From Pseudovibrio sp. Ad37 (GTDB lineage: Bacteria > Pseudomonadota > Alphaproteobacteria > Rhizobiales > Stappiaceae), in assembly GCF_001623075.1 (NCBI RefSeq), contig NZ_LMCF01000079.1, forward strand, positions 1 through 64,000: a DNA stretch of 64,000 bases, given 5' to 3'. Of this stretch, positions 35,472-44,514 are shown piece after piece (the stretch's first letter is position 1; every line of letters begins with the position of its first letter). The translations under genes and the position numbers were made by a program. The notes under the pieces are model-generated. The model searched no databases and was not told the DNA's origin. It was given only the letters and a program-made list of their open reading frames with translations.

Positions 35472-37874
35472 TCAATCATTTGGGGATGAGTCAGAAGTTG
35501 AGGTCGAAAGGCTGGTATCACCAATAGTTCTGAGGCCGAATCGGAAGAAGAAGATCCGTTCTACGGGCTCACCATTGTTCCGGCTTCTGTCTTCACCATA
35601 GGAGAGTGAAGCGGAGAAGCCTTCGTCGTCATAACCAAGACCAACAGTGTCCTGAACAATGTTTTCGTTGATCATGTCATAACGCAGTGAACCGAAGACA
35701 CGCCAGTTTTCCTGCAAGTTCAGATTCAAGGCACCAACAAGCTCAGAGCGCTGTTCATCAATCCCAGCGTCTGGACGCTCCGCCAAATAGGCATAGGACA
35801 GAACTGTCGAAGCTGGACCATAACGACCACTTGCGCTGACTTCCGCACGTTCTACACCAAAGTCATGTTCGCTAAAGCGTGCGTTACCACCCACACGAAA
35901 GCCAGTATTGGCATCGAAATAAAGGCTCGTCACATAATCAGACCCTGCAGTCTGCAAGCCGGAGTCGCCTGTTGAATCGAGAATGCCTGGAACTGAATAG
36001 GAGTTCTGGCCGGCAAGTTGGAAGGAGCGACCAAACAAACCGCTGATAAACGAGCCTTTGTCAAACTGCAGCTTGTACTGCAAACCTAAGTTTGCACGAG
36101 TACCACCCTCGTTACGATCGAAGCCTGAGAACTTATCCCACTCAAACAGCGTGGAAGCATCAAACACGATGGACTGCGCATCTTCGTTTGGCAGTTCCCC
36201 AATCTCCGCCTCGTTTGGACGAACAATGATCTGTGCGATCGGTTCGATAACCTGATTGCCACCGTTAAATGTTGCAAGGAACGGATAACGGTATTCCAAA
36301 CCAATCGCAGGCATTCCGCGGAAGACAATGGACTCATCTGAAAGAGCTGTCACATTATCATCTGCGTTCGCGAGGAAATACAGGTTGGTCTTTGCATAGG
36401 CAAACGGTGTGAACACCTGACCAATCGGATCGATAAGTGTGCGCTGCCAAGTCAGATTTGCGCTTAGACGACTAAACGTACCTTCAACACCACGGAAGCG
36501 GTTCTGGCCATTCACAGAGAAGGCGTCAGTTGTCTGGCGCGTCAGACTTGTGAGGTTGCCATCGTAGTTTAGTTGTCCACCAACGACAGACTTCTCAAAA
36601 TAAATGGCATTGTCTATGACAGGATGAACAAAAGGCTGCTTCTCTTGAAGGTCTGCATTGACCTGAGAGAATGGCCCAATCGGATTCATCGGCTGCGTTG
36701 GGCTTGGGTTGTCTTCCTGCGAAATCTGGAAGGCATATGCATTTGCGTCAAAGAGATTCCGCTTTGTTTGACCATTCAAGAAAAGCTTGGAAACTTCCTG
36801 AGCGCTACCAAATCGTGCAAACCCATAGTCCTCGCGGAATGCCCGGTCTGTTGCATAAGTAATGTCCCAACCGGCTTCCCAGCGTTGACTCAGATCAAAG
36901 CTTCCGTCTGTGTTGACAATAAAGCGACCACGTACATCGCCGCTGGAGCCATTAAAGGCACTTGGGTCTGCCTGAGAGATCCCGCCAAGTGAAACATTGT
37001 AGGAACCAGTATCAAACTGTTGCCGCCAATCCAGCTGGCCCAATACACCCTGCTGCGTGAGCGGCGTGAGTGTCACGGTTAGATCGTATGTTGGCGAAAG
37101 GGACCAATAATATGGAATCGCGGCACCAAAACCGAGGCGATTCTTGGTAACAAAGCGCGGAAGTAGGAAGCCAGATTTACGGCCGACTGATGGATCTGCG
37201 ATTGAGAAGTAAGGGATTTTGGCAATCGTGTTCCCGAACAGCTCAATAGAAGCACCCTCAAAATAGATGCGCTGCTTTTGCTGATTGTGAATGATTGTTG
37301 TTGACTTGATCCGCCATAACGGAGGCTTGGGAGCCTTCTTATAGACAGAGTAAGTGCCATTCCTCAGTGTGGTGACGTTGTCATTAGAGCGCTCAGCGCT
37401 CTCGGCAACGAAATGCGTAAACTGAGGAGTGTCAATTTGCAAAGCATTGACGAAGCCCTCCGAGAAATCATCACTCAAAGTCAGATTGTCTGCAAGAATG
37501 AGATTGCCATCAGGCTCTGTCATTTCCACATTGCCGTGCGCAGAAAATTTGCCGTCCTTACGATTGTAAGTCACACGATCTGCGAGCAATGTGTAGTTGT
37601 CAAAGTAGATCTCAACACTACCCGTCGCGATAATGACGTCATTGTCAAAATCATAGCGAAGCTCTTTCGCTTCAAGCAACATTGGCTGAGATGTGTCAAC
37701 AGCCTGCTGGGCAGACTGTGAAAGGTCGATCTGCGCAACTGCAGGCGCGCTGAGGACAGCAAGGCCAGCGCCGCACAGCAGAGCGACTGCAGAGACAGTG
37801 CGAAGGTATTCTGGCGATACGCAGCCAGCACCAACTCGCTTGATTTTCTGTTTCAGGATCAAGGCCGAACCCAT
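35472..37874 (-). CDS. lptD: LPS-assembly outer-membrane protein LptD
   Basis: I set the start at the ATG at 37874, which overlaps the lptG stop (TGATG) and has GGAGGA upstream; the open frame runs further to 38033 but that part is lptG coding sequence. The 800-residue protein has a signal peptide (cleaved after SAPAVAQ, near residue 48), the OstA/LptA-like jellyroll domain (residues about 60-200, with ELRYDFDNDVIIATGSVEIYF) and the C-terminal 26-strand barrel. It inserts lipopolysaccharide into the outer leaflet. The cysteines that form inter-domain disulfides in E. coli LptD are not evident. Confidence 0.93.
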   Translation of the reverse strand: MGSALILKQKIKRVGAGCVSPEYLRTVSAVALLCGAGLAVLSAPAVAQIDLSQSAQQAVDTSQPMLLEAKELRYDFDNDVIIATGSVEIYFDNYTLLADRVTYNRKDGKFSAHGNVEMTEPDGNLILADNLTLSDDFSEGFVNALQIDTPQFTHFVAESAERSNDNVTTLRNGTYSVYKKAPKPPLWRIKSTTIIHNQQKQRIYFEGASIELFGNTIAKIPYFSIADPSVGRKSGFLLPRFVTKNRLGFGAAIPYYWSLSPTYDLTVTLTPLTQQGVLGQLDWRQQFDTGSYNVSLGGISQADPSAFNGSSGDVRGRFIVNTDGSFDLSQRWEAGWDITYATDRAFREDYGFARFGSAQEVSKLFLNGQTKRNLFDANAYAFQISQEDNPSPTQPMNPIGPFSQVNADLQEKQPFVHPVIDNAIYFEKSVVGGQLNYDGNLTSLTRQTTDAFSVNGQNRFRGVEGTFSRLSANLTWQRTLIDPIGQVFTPFAYAKTNLYFLANADDNVTALSDESIVFRGMPAIGLEYRYPFLATFNGGNQVIEPIAQIIVRPNEAEIGELPNEDAQSIVFDASTLFEWDKFSGFDRNEGGTRANLGLQYKLQFDKGSFISGLFGRSFQLAGQNSYSVPGILDSTGDSGLQTAGSDYVTSLYFDANTGFRVGGNARFSEHDFGVERAEVSASGRYGPASTVLSYAYLAERPDAGIDEQRSELVGALNLNLQENWRVFGSLRYDMINENIVQDTVGLGYDDEGFSASLSYGEDRSRNNGEPVERIFFFRFGLRTIGDTSLSTSTSDSSPND

Positions 37875-38965
37875 CAACCATCCTCCTGATTCAACAGAAT
37901 AGTAAAACCCATAAGAACCCCAAATACGCCAGGTGCCCATGCTGCAACCGTTGTGGGAACGATTCCAGCACCGCCCAGATCCTTCGAGATTTCGGAAACG
38001 GCATAAAGCACGAAACCAGCAACAATGCCCCAAACGATCAAGCGGCCAATCCCCCCAAAACGCGATACACGTAGCGAAACAGCAGCAGCAATGACAATCA
38101 TTGCCACAAGTAACAGGGGTTTGGCTAGAAGAGTCTGATATTGTAAAGAATACCTATACGCGGGTAGTCCAGCCCTTTGGGATAACTCAATAAAGCGTGG
38201 AAGACTCCAAAAACTAATAGATTCCGGCGACCCTATGCTCTCCTTGACCTCCGTTGGGGTCAAAAAAGTGCTGACAGAGTAGTTCCCATAATGCTGTGGA
38301 TCAGTGTCGACAGCATAGACAACTGCATCAGTGAGGCGCCACATGCCCTCAGCTAGGATGGCTCGCCGTGCTTCGATTCTCTCTGAAAACTGGCCTTGGC
38401 GATCAAAAGAGAAGATCGTGACGCCATTGAGTGTCGCGCCTTGCCCGCTGGTATGGCGTGCGTGAAGAACTGATTCACCATCGGTGCCGTTCTGCCGGAG
38501 CCAAACCTCTCCAGATCCTTCCAGCAAATAGGTTTGCTCCACACTGAACAAGCCTTCGGCCACTTCATCGGACTTCTGCTGCAGATAAACCGCGCCAGGA
38601 TTATAGCCAATCACAGCAGCAATACCGATGAACAGGCCAGTCAGAAGAGCAGGGGCAGTAAACTGCCAGACCGAAATACCAGCTGCTCGTGCAACTACGA
38701 GTTCAAGGCTTCTGGAGAGCGTGACAAACGCCCAGATGGAGCCAAAAAGGACGGCAAACGGAATAACCTGTTCAAGCAGAAGTGGGACACGCAAGGCAGA
38801 GATTGCAGCAATGCGCAGAAGGGAGAAACCTTCACGATCGCCGCCACGGCGAACAAGCTCAAGCACGTCAAACAGCAAGATCAAAACGGCGGCAAATAGA
38901 AAGAGGGCCAGAATCGACTTCAAAAACCGTTTGGATATGTAAAGACTAAGCGTTCTTCCGGTCAT
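37874..38965 (-). CDS. lptG: LPS export ABC transporter permease LptG
   Basis: This 363-residue inner-membrane permease has two blocks of three transmembrane helices, residues about 10-120 and 275-360, flanking a periplasmic beta-jellyroll. With LptF and the ATPase LptB it extracts LPS from the inner membrane. Its ATG overlaps the lptF stop by one base (TAATG), and its stop overlaps the lptD start by one base. Confidence 0.95.
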   Translation of the reverse strand: MTGRTLSLYISKRFLKSILALFLFAAVLILLFDVLELVRRGGDREGFSLLRIAAISALRVPLLLEQVIPFAVLFGSIWAFVTLSRSLELVVARAAGISVWQFTAPALLTGLFIGIAAVIGYNPGAVYLQQKSDEVAEGLFSVEQTYLLEGSGEVWLRQNGTDGESVLHARHTSGQGATLNGVTIFSFDRQGQFSERIEARRAILAEGMWRLTDAVVYAVDTDPQHYGNYSVSTFLTPTEVKESIGSPESISFWSLPRFIELSQRAGLPAYRYSLQYQTLLAKPLLLVAMIVIAAAVSLRVSRFGGIGRLIVWGIVAGFVLYAVSEISKDLGGAGIVPTTVAAWAPGVFGVLMGFTILLNQEDG

Positions 38966-40158
38966 TACAGTCCTGCTGTCCCTTGGTTCTTGCGGCCTAC
39001 CAATTTGGAGAACACACGACCAATGCCATTAAAGAGGCTTTGTGTTCCATCGACCAGACGCTGAACAAACCAAGGTCTTCTGTTCAGGCTAATGGACCAC
39101 GCAGCAAGCGCAATTGCGATTATTGGGATTGCGTAGAGCAATGGGAACATATCTGGAGCTGAACTCACGATGAGCGTTGCGCCAAAACCTGCTGTTCTGA
39201 GCAGGGTCGCAACTGCAATTGTTGTTGTTATTGCAAGGCCTTGGTCCTGACGAGTGGTCTTGGGTGAACCCAGGAAAGCATAGATGATCAGGCCAAAGGC
39301 AATGGGGTAAAGCGGGACACTTAAACGGTCGTGGAATTCCACAACTAGCTTGTCCCAATGCTTTGCAGCGTAAGAATCATCAGGGCTTGCACTCAGCAAT
39401 TCGAAGGTCGGGCGCTCACTTGCCTTGAATGTTGGCTCCCGAGCTTCGGGAATCATCGAAGACAAATCGAAGCCATAACTCTCAAAGCTGACGATGGACA
39501 TATCCTGCCCACCTTTCGGGCGGCGTTGGATCGTCCCATCAATCATGACAAGCAGAGTTTTGTCCGCAGCCTCGATAATTCGCCCAGTTTCAGCCGTGTA
39601 GGTAAATGAGGTCTCCGGATCGCGGGCATCATCCAGCAAAAGGCCTTCAAGGACCCCATCGCCGCTTCTGTTACGGATATGGAAGGTTAGATTCTCTTCA
39701 ATCGGAATGAAACGCCCGGGCTTGATGATGTTGGCGACCAGATCAACACGCACACGTGTCAGCTCACTACGCAGTTCCGCCAAGCCTGTCGGGGACAGAT
39801 ACATGGACAGGAAGTACATCAGGGCCGTGATCGTAAGCGAAAATACCATGATCGGCTGAAGAACAAGCGACTTGGAAGCGCCCGAAGCGTTGATGACGAT
39901 AAGCTCACTGTCGCGGGACATGCTGTTAAGCACGATTATAAACGCCAGCATCATTGCGAAGGGAGCAACGATCAGGATGAGGAAAGGCAAAGCCAGTGCT
40001 GTAATGTAACCAAACTGCAGAAGGGTCTGGCCTTTTGAAGTAACCAGATCCAGTTGGCGCAGCGCTTGGGTGGACCAGACGACGCCAGTCATGGCGGCCA
40101 GTGTCACAATAAAGGCGGTAAAGCTGCGTTTGACGATGTAGCGTTCAATAGTTTTCAT
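38965..40158 (-). CDS. lptF: LPS export ABC transporter permease LptF
   Basis: I chose the ATG at 40158 (MKTIERYIVKR), the canonical LptF beginning; the frame continues to 40212 but only with a TTG start. The ribosome site is weak. The 397-residue protein has the same 3+3 transmembrane layout as LptG with a periplasmic domain between. It heads the lptF-lptG-lptD unit, three genes joined by one-base overlaps, and is divergent from pepA across about 280 bases. Confidence 0.95.
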   Translation of the reverse strand: MKTIERYIVKRSFTAFIVTLAAMTGVVWSTQALRQLDLVTSKGQTLLQFGYITALALPFLILIVAPFAMMLAFIIVLNSMSRDSELIVINASGASKSLVLQPIMVFSLTITALMYFLSMYLSPTGLAELRSELTRVRVDLVANIIKPGRFIPIEENLTFHIRNRSGDGVLEGLLLDDARDPETSFTYTAETGRIIEAADKTLLVMIDGTIQRRPKGGQDMSIVSFESYGFDLSSMIPEAREPTFKASERPTFELLSASPDDSYAAKHWDKLVVEFHDRLSVPLYPIAFGLIIYAFLGSPKTTRQDQGLAITTTIAVATLLRTAGFGATLIVSSAPDMFPLLYAIPIIAIALAAWSISLNRRPWFVQRLVDGTQSLFNGIGRVFSKLVGRKNQGTAGL

Positions 40159-40442
40159 TGTGCCGTGCAACAGAACCTTTTCTTGTTTGTTATGGGAGAG
40201 GCCAAGCCGCAAAATGATTCAAGCCCACTCAATAACACGGAATACGGCAGAAAGCCGGATCACCGGATCTTTTAATGAATAAACTCGCAAGTTTCTTCAC
40301 ATAGCCTTGAAACGGGACCATTATCGCGCCATGTTCTGCCATGAATTTTAAGAGTAGCTGGACCACGCGTCCGCCTGTGGTCGCTAGCATATTCTGCTAG
40401 AAATTGCCTATCGCAGGTCATCCCGAGGAAAGAAACGACATA

Positions 40443-41933
40443 ATGACGCAATTCACATCCATTAAGATCGCGCAGTATTCTGATGCAACAGCACCCGTTC
40501 AGGTCGTCTTTGCAGGTGAAGAACTCAGCTTTGCAGCAGAAGCTGAGGGTGTGATGGGCTCTGCTGGAAAAACTGTTGAGCGCGCTGCAAAAACTGCTGA
40601 TTTCACAGGTAAGAAGTCCGGCATCATGCACTTGCTCGCTCCAGAAGGTATGGATGCAGACCGTTTGATCGTTGCAGGCCTTGGCAAAGTTGACGATCTG
40701 AAAGAGCAGGACTGGGTTAATCTGGGCGGTGAAGTTGCGGGCAAATTGCTAGCGCTCAAAGCAGAAGATGCAGAAGTGACCTTCCCAGCAGCAGCAACAG
40801 CTCAGCAGGCAGCAGATTTTGCGCAGGGCGCTTTGCTGCGTGGCTACAAGTTCGACACCTACCGCACTGTTAAGAAAGAAGCAGACGGCGACAAAGCCTG
40901 CGAAATCACGCTAAAGGTGCAGGATGCAGCAGCAGTTGAGCCACTTTGGGCAGAAGCTGAGGCTGTGGCAGAAGGCACACTTCTCGCACGTACTCTTGTT
41001 GATGAGCCTGCCAATACGCTTGGCCCGGTTGAGTTCGTTGCGAAAGCACAGCAGCTCTCTGAATTCGGCGTCGAAGTTGAAATCCTCGACGAAGCAGAGA
41101 TGCAGGAACTGGGCATGAATGCACTACTGGCCGTTGGTCAGGGGTCAGTTCGTCCTTCTCGTTTGGCTGTCATGAAATGGAATGGCGGCAAGGAAGGCGA
41201 AACACCAATCGCATTCGTCGGTAAAGGCGTTGTGTTTGATACAGGTGGCATTTCCCTGAAACCGGGCGCTGGCATGGAAGACATGAAGGGCGACATGGGC
41301 GGCGCAGCAGCTGTCATCGGTCTCATGAAAGCTCTTGCTGGCCGTAAAGCTGCAGTCAATGCAATCTGCGTGCTGGGTCTGGTGGAAAACATGCCGGATG
41401 GCAACGCGATCCGTCCGGGCGATATCGTCAAAACCATGTCTGGTCAGACCGTTGAGATCCTCAACACCGATGCGGAAGGCCGCTTGGTGCTGGGTGATGC
41501 GCTTTGGTACACACAAAGCCGTTTTGAGCCGAAGTTCATGGTAGACCTTGCAACCCTGACAGGCGCTTGTCTGGTTGCTCTGGGCGGCCATCGCGCAGGT
41601 GTCTTCTCTGCTGATGATGAGCTGGCAGCGCAGATCTGCGAAGCTGGTGAAACCACTGCAGAAAAAATGTGGCGTCTGCCTCTGGGTGATGAGTACGACA
41701 AGATGGTCGACACTCCAAATGCAGATATGCGTAACACCGGCGGCAGCCGTTGGGGTGGTGCAAGCACTGCAGCTGTTTATCTGCAGCGTCACACCAATGA
41801 GGCTAAGTGGGCACACATCGACGTGGCCGGCACTGCAATGGGCTCCAAGAAAAACGCAATTTCTCAGGGCTGGGCATCCGGTTTCGGCGTTCGCGCACTA
41901 AACCGCATGATCAAAGATCATTACGAAGGCTAA
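40443..41933 (+). CDS. pepA: Leucyl aminopeptidase (cytosol aminopeptidase, M17)
   Basis: I chose the ATG at 40443 (MTQFTSIK), with GAGGAAAG upstream; the frame opens at 40404. The 496-residue enzyme has the M17 two-metal site: VGKGVVFDTGGISLKP near residue 258, GDMGGAAAV near 284 and the signature NTDAEGRLVL near 340. PepA removes N-terminal residues and, in some bacteria, also binds DNA. The alphaproteobacterial order pepA-holC is nearly kept, with about 720 bases of extra sequence in between. Confidence 0.96.
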   Translation: MTQFTSIKIAQYSDATAPVQVVFAGEELSFAAEAEGVMGSAGKTVERAAKTADFTGKKSGIMHLLAPEGMDADRLIVAGLGKVDDLKEQDWVNLGGEVAGKLLALKAEDAEVTFPAAATAQQAADFAQGALLRGYKFDTYRTVKKEADGDKACEITLKVQDAAAVEPLWAEAEAVAEGTLLARTLVDEPANTLGPVEFVAKAQQLSEFGVEVEILDEAEMQELGMNALLAVGQGSVRPSRLAVMKWNGGKEGETPIAFVGKGVVFDTGGISLKPGAGMEDMKGDMGGAAAVIGLMKALAGRKAAVNAICVLGLVENMPDGNAIRPGDIVKTMSGQTVEILNTDAEGRLVLGDALWYTQSRFEPKFMVDLATLTGACLVALGGHRAGVFSADDELAAQICEAGETTAEKMWRLPLGDEYDKMVDTPNADMRNTGGSRWGGASTAAVYLQRHTNEAKWAHIDVAGTAMGSKKNAISQGWASGFGVRALNRMIKDHYEG

Positions 41934-41974
41934 GCCTTGCATCGGGCAACAAAATGCCTGCGCTGAATTAAACG

Positions 41975-42014
41975 AAAAAAGGCCAGTTACAATTTCTGTG
42001 ACTGGCCTTTTTGC
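41975..42014 (+). terminator. Terminator of pepA
   Basis: AAAAAAGGCCAGT pairs with ACTGGCCTTTTT, about 40 bases after the pepA stop. Confidence 0.88.
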
Positions 42015-42055
42015 TGTTTATCTCAATAGCGGGATCATCGATCCTGATCGCTGCC

Positions 42056-42090
42056 AAAAAAAAGAGCCCCACTTCAAACAGAAGAGGGGC
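42056..42090 (-). terminator. Terminator of the 39-residue small gene
   Basis: On the minus strand GCCCC-CTTC pairs with GAAG-GGGGC (one internal mismatch) and is followed by TCTTTTTTTT. It lies 90 bases after the small leftward ORF at 42180-42299. There is no other leftward gene for it to serve. Confidence 0.8.
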
Positions 42091-42179
42091 ATTCATACTT
42101 TTAAAAGATGTAAACGCGCTAAGCGCTATTTTGCAAAGAAAATGTTCTATTTGAAAGAGTAAGTTAGCTTTCCAGTCAA

Positions 42180-42299
42180 TCAGCAGGTCTGATAATGAGT
42201 ACAGGAGCTGGAGGCTTCTGGAAGCATTGCACCCACTGCAGCAGTTACGCCAACAAGACCGGATACTAGGGCAAAGAACAATACGATACGGGCTGCCAT
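42180..42299 (-). CDS. Small membrane or secreted protein, 39 residues
   Basis: This ORF runs from an ATG at 42299 with TAGGAAA nine bases upstream. The product begins MAARIVLFFALVSGLVGV, a short basic start followed by a hydrophobic segment to about residue 26, then a small polar tail ending in CTHYQTC with two cysteines. It fits either a single-pass membrane peptide or a secreted peptide with a signal sequence. A strong terminator with eight T follows downstream on the same strand, which supports a genuine transcription unit. I recognise no family. Confidence 0.6.
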   Translation of the reverse strand: MAARIVLFFALVSGLVGVTAAVGAMLPEASSSCTHYQTC

Positions 42300-42527
42300 T
42301 TGGTCGTTTCCTAAATCTACAATACCTGCGGACCTACAACACCACAGAGATGAGAGCATTTCACCCTCAATAATTCTGTGTCGGTTTCGCTAAGCTTAAC
42401 GCCACACTGAAATTCCTCAGGAATGCGGTCAAGTCCAGCCCTTTAAAGCGTCTGGGTTGGGTTTATCAACGATTCCTATGAGTATCCCGATGTAATTGGG
42501 ATCATTCACGACAATTTTTAGGATAAA
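42300..42527. promoter_or_regulatory. Gap between small gene and holC region
   Basis: This stretch presumably holds divergent promoters for the leftward small gene and for holC. An inverted repeat ATCCC/GGGAT spans 42484-42502. Nothing else is recognisable. Confidence 0.35.
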
Positions 42528-42665
42528 ATGTGGTCAATTGAGAAACACAGTGATTTGGGCTTTACATATTCCATGCGCAGCCTGATGGAGCATGCGACAC
42601 ACGGCGTATCGGGCTGCAGGACGCAAAAAGCCTGCCGGATAAACGGGAAACCAGAATATGAGTGA
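42528..42665 (+). CDS. Candidate small ORF (45 residues) overlapping holC start
   Basis: An ATG with AGGAT six bases upstream opens a 45-codon frame that starts MWSIEKHSDLGF and ends eight bases inside holC in another frame. This arrangement would allow translational coupling or a leader-peptide role. The composition is not obviously protein-like (two Cys, many Arg/Lys/His) and no family is recognised. It may be a chance frame. Confidence 0.3.
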   Translation: MWSIEKHSDLGFTYSMRSLMEHATHGVSGCRTQKACRINGKPEYE

Positions 42666-43107
42666 AGTGCTGTTCTACCAGCTCTCTAAATTTCCGCTGG
42701 AACGGGCCTTGCCCACTCTCCTTGAAAAATGCTTGGAGAGAGAATGGGTTGTGACCATCCAGTTTGGAACGGAAGCACGGTGCGATGCCATTGATTCTTA
42801 CCTCTGGACCTATTCTGACGATGGTTTCCTGCCTCATGGCACCAAAAAGGAAGGCCATCCGGAATTTCAACCCATCTACCTGACAACGGAAAACGACAAT
42901 CCCAATGAGGCGATCGTCCGCTTTCTGGTGGACCGCGCGCCGCTGCCAGATCCGGCGCAGTACAAGCGCGTCGTTTATATGTTCGACGGCAACGATCAGG
43001 ATGCCTTGCAAGAAGCCCGGCAGCGCTGGCTCGAGGTCAAAAACGGTGACCACGAACTCACATACTGGGCGCAGACCGACAATGGCGGATGGGACCGGAA
43101 AGCATGA
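42658..43107 (+). CDS. holC: DNA polymerase III subunit chi
   Basis: The 149-residue protein matches HolC: MSEVLFYQLSKFPLERALP at the start, then the family core LWTYSDDGFLPHG near residue 47 and a C-terminal segment VVYMFDGNDQDALQEARQRW. Chi links the clamp loader to single-strand-binding protein. It overlaps the next methyltransferase gene by four bases (ATGA). Confidence 0.93.
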   Translation: MSEVLFYQLSKFPLERALPTLLEKCLEREWVVTIQFGTEARCDAIDSYLWTYSDDGFLPHGTKKEGHPEFQPIYLTTENDNPNEAIVRFLVDRAPLPDPAQYKRVVYMFDGNDQDALQEARQRWLEVKNGDHELTYWAQTDNGGWDRKA

Positions 43108-43796
43108 CCACTGACGACATAGACCATCGCAAACAACTACGCGCGCGTTTGGATACGTTGGAAGGTGCAAATGGTGGTGGCTGGGAAAACCGCAAAAGCT
43201 GGTTTGAGCAGGTCTACACCACTGCCGATGGCGACACCAACGAGATCCCGTGGGCCGAGCTGAAGCCAAAAGCGCCATTGGTGGAATGGCTGGAACACAA
43301 CAAGGGTGAGGGGCGCACCGCGCTGGATGTGGGCTGCGGGCTGGGCGATAACGCCAATGCTTTGCATGAGGCTGGTTGGAAAACCTCCGCCTTCGACGTG
43401 GCGTCCACAGCAATCGAGTGGGCGCACAAGCGCTTCCCATCCGGTGAAATCGAGTTCCGTTGTGCAGACCTGTTCAACCCGCCAGCAGATTGGGTTGGCA
43501 AGTTCGATCTAGTCTACGAATGCTTTACCCTGCAGGCCATCGGTATTGAAATGCGCGGTAACGTGGTGAAGCCACTCAAAAGCCTCGTTGCACCCGGCGG
43601 CACGCTGATTATCCTCGGGCGGGACTATGATGGCACCGGCGACCGCTCAGGCCCGCCATGGCCACTGACGGATGAAGAGATCGCAGAGTATTACGGTGAC
43701 GGCTTCGAAGAGGCTTCAAGAACAACCTTCGTCCAGCACAAAGACGATGGCCGCAACATCCCCCACATCTGGCTGGAGCTGAAACGCAACGCTTAG
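43104..43796 (+). CDS. Thiopurine-methyltransferase-like SAM methyltransferase
   Basis: I chose the ATG at 43104, in the ATGA overlap with holC, although the frame opens at 43089. The 230-residue enzyme has SAM motif ALDVGCGLGDNANALHEAGW near residue 70, the acidic ASTAIEWA following, and a C-terminal GPPWPLTDEEI segment. The wording of motifs resembles TPMT/TehB-like small-molecule methyltransferases. The substrate is unknown. The tight overlap with holC implies cotranscription only. Confidence 0.82.
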   Translation: MTTDDIDHRKQLRARLDTLEGANGGGWENRKSWFEQVYTTADGDTNEIPWAELKPKAPLVEWLEHNKGEGRTALDVGCGLGDNANALHEAGWKTSAFDVASTAIEWAHKRFPSGEIEFRCADLFNPPADWVGKFDLVYECFTLQAIGIEMRGNVVKPLKSLVAPGGTLIILGRDYDGTGDRSGPPWPLTDEEIAEYYGDGFEEASRTTFVQHKDDGRNIPHIWLELKRNA

Positions 43797-43830
43797 AGCC
43801 GAGCACCAGTAGAGAACAATCAGACAATCA

Positions 43831-43862
43831 AACGCCTCACTCTGAGCGCGGAGAGAGGCGTT
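43831..43862 (+). terminator. Hairpin after the holC-methyltransferase pair
   Basis: Perfect eight-base arms AACGCCTC and GAGGCGTT enclose a 16-base loop, 34 bases after the stop. The T tract is short (TTATAT), so termination may be partial. Confidence 0.6.
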
Positions 43863-43880
43863 ATATCTTCAGGGGACAGC

Positions 43881-44108
43881 ATGAGGATAGCAATCACCGG
43901 AACCCACGGCAGCGGCAAAACAACACTCATAGAGGACTTTGTCGATCAACACCTGAACTATGAAGCCACTCAAGAACCTTATTGGGAACTGGCAGAGTAC
44001 GGCGTTGCACTCTCGGGTGTATCATCCGCTCAGGACTACTTAGGTAAGCGAATTGAAACAACTGCATTCAAGTTAAGTGAAGTCAATGAAAGAGGCTTCA
44101 TATCTTAG
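43881..44108 (+). pseudogene. Truncated P-loop (AAA-type) NTP-binding protein
   Basis: The first 55 residues are a clean N terminus of a small P-loop ATPase/kinase-like family: MRIAITGTHGSGKTTLIEDF with Walker A GTHGSGKT, then NYEATQEPYWELAEYG. The frame then changes character and stops at residue 75. Members of this kind are normally around 170-190 residues with a Walker B further on, which is absent. It is best read as a 3-prime truncated gene at the edge of a decayed region. Expression of the remaining peptide is possible but unlikely to be functional. Confidence 0.65.
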
Positions 44109-44156
44109 TTTATCACAAGTAAAGGCGGCTACGATCTTACTTAGTAGAGGCATTAC

Positions 44157-44324
44157 ATGACTAATTCAGCTCGCCTGCAGGCGGAAAATAAAAGTGGTTC
44201 AGGGGTATTGCTTAGCTCGATTGGCCTTATGCGTAGCCGGAACAACGTTGTGCTGCTATGTGTGTTGGTTTGCGTTATTAGCGTTGAGACTGCGCTTCTA
44301 AATCTATACAGCTTGCGAAAGTAA
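44157..44324 (+). CDS. Small predicted membrane protein, 55 residues
   Basis: An ATG with AGAGG eight bases upstream opens a 55-codon frame. The polar N-terminal third (MTNSARLQAENKSGSG) is followed by a hydrophobic segment at about residues 31-50 (VVLLCVLVCVISVETALLNL), consistent with one membrane helix. No family is recognised. It lies inside a decaying segment, so it may be a fragment of a larger lost gene. Confidence 0.4.
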   Translation: MTNSARLQAENKSGSGVLLSSIGLMRSRNNVVLLCVLVCVISVETALLNLYSLRK

Positions 44325-44514
44325 CTCTGGTAACACGTCAACGATAGACCGTTTTCTGTTGGATAACTCGGGCAAACATCCAGTTCAGCTTTCAAACCGC
44401 GAAAGGGGATAGAAATAATTTATTCCCCTACCTCAGATGATGCCGTTGATACACGCCGGGAATAAGTGTTTCGGTGGAGTTAACTTTCTGAAATTACTCA
44501 GTAACCAAATCTTT
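44325..44514. other. Gap in decayed region
   Basis: No gene is visible. One hairpin, AGGGGA/TCCCCT, lies around 44403-44428. The sequence has several stops in all frames and looks like residue of lost genes. Confidence 0.35.

Noticed and set aside
42562-43440. A 292-codon minus-strand frame opposite holC and the following methyltransferase.
   Set aside because: It is rich in Pro, Arg, His and Cys with no family resemblance, while both plus-strand genes have clear motifs and an ATGA overlap.
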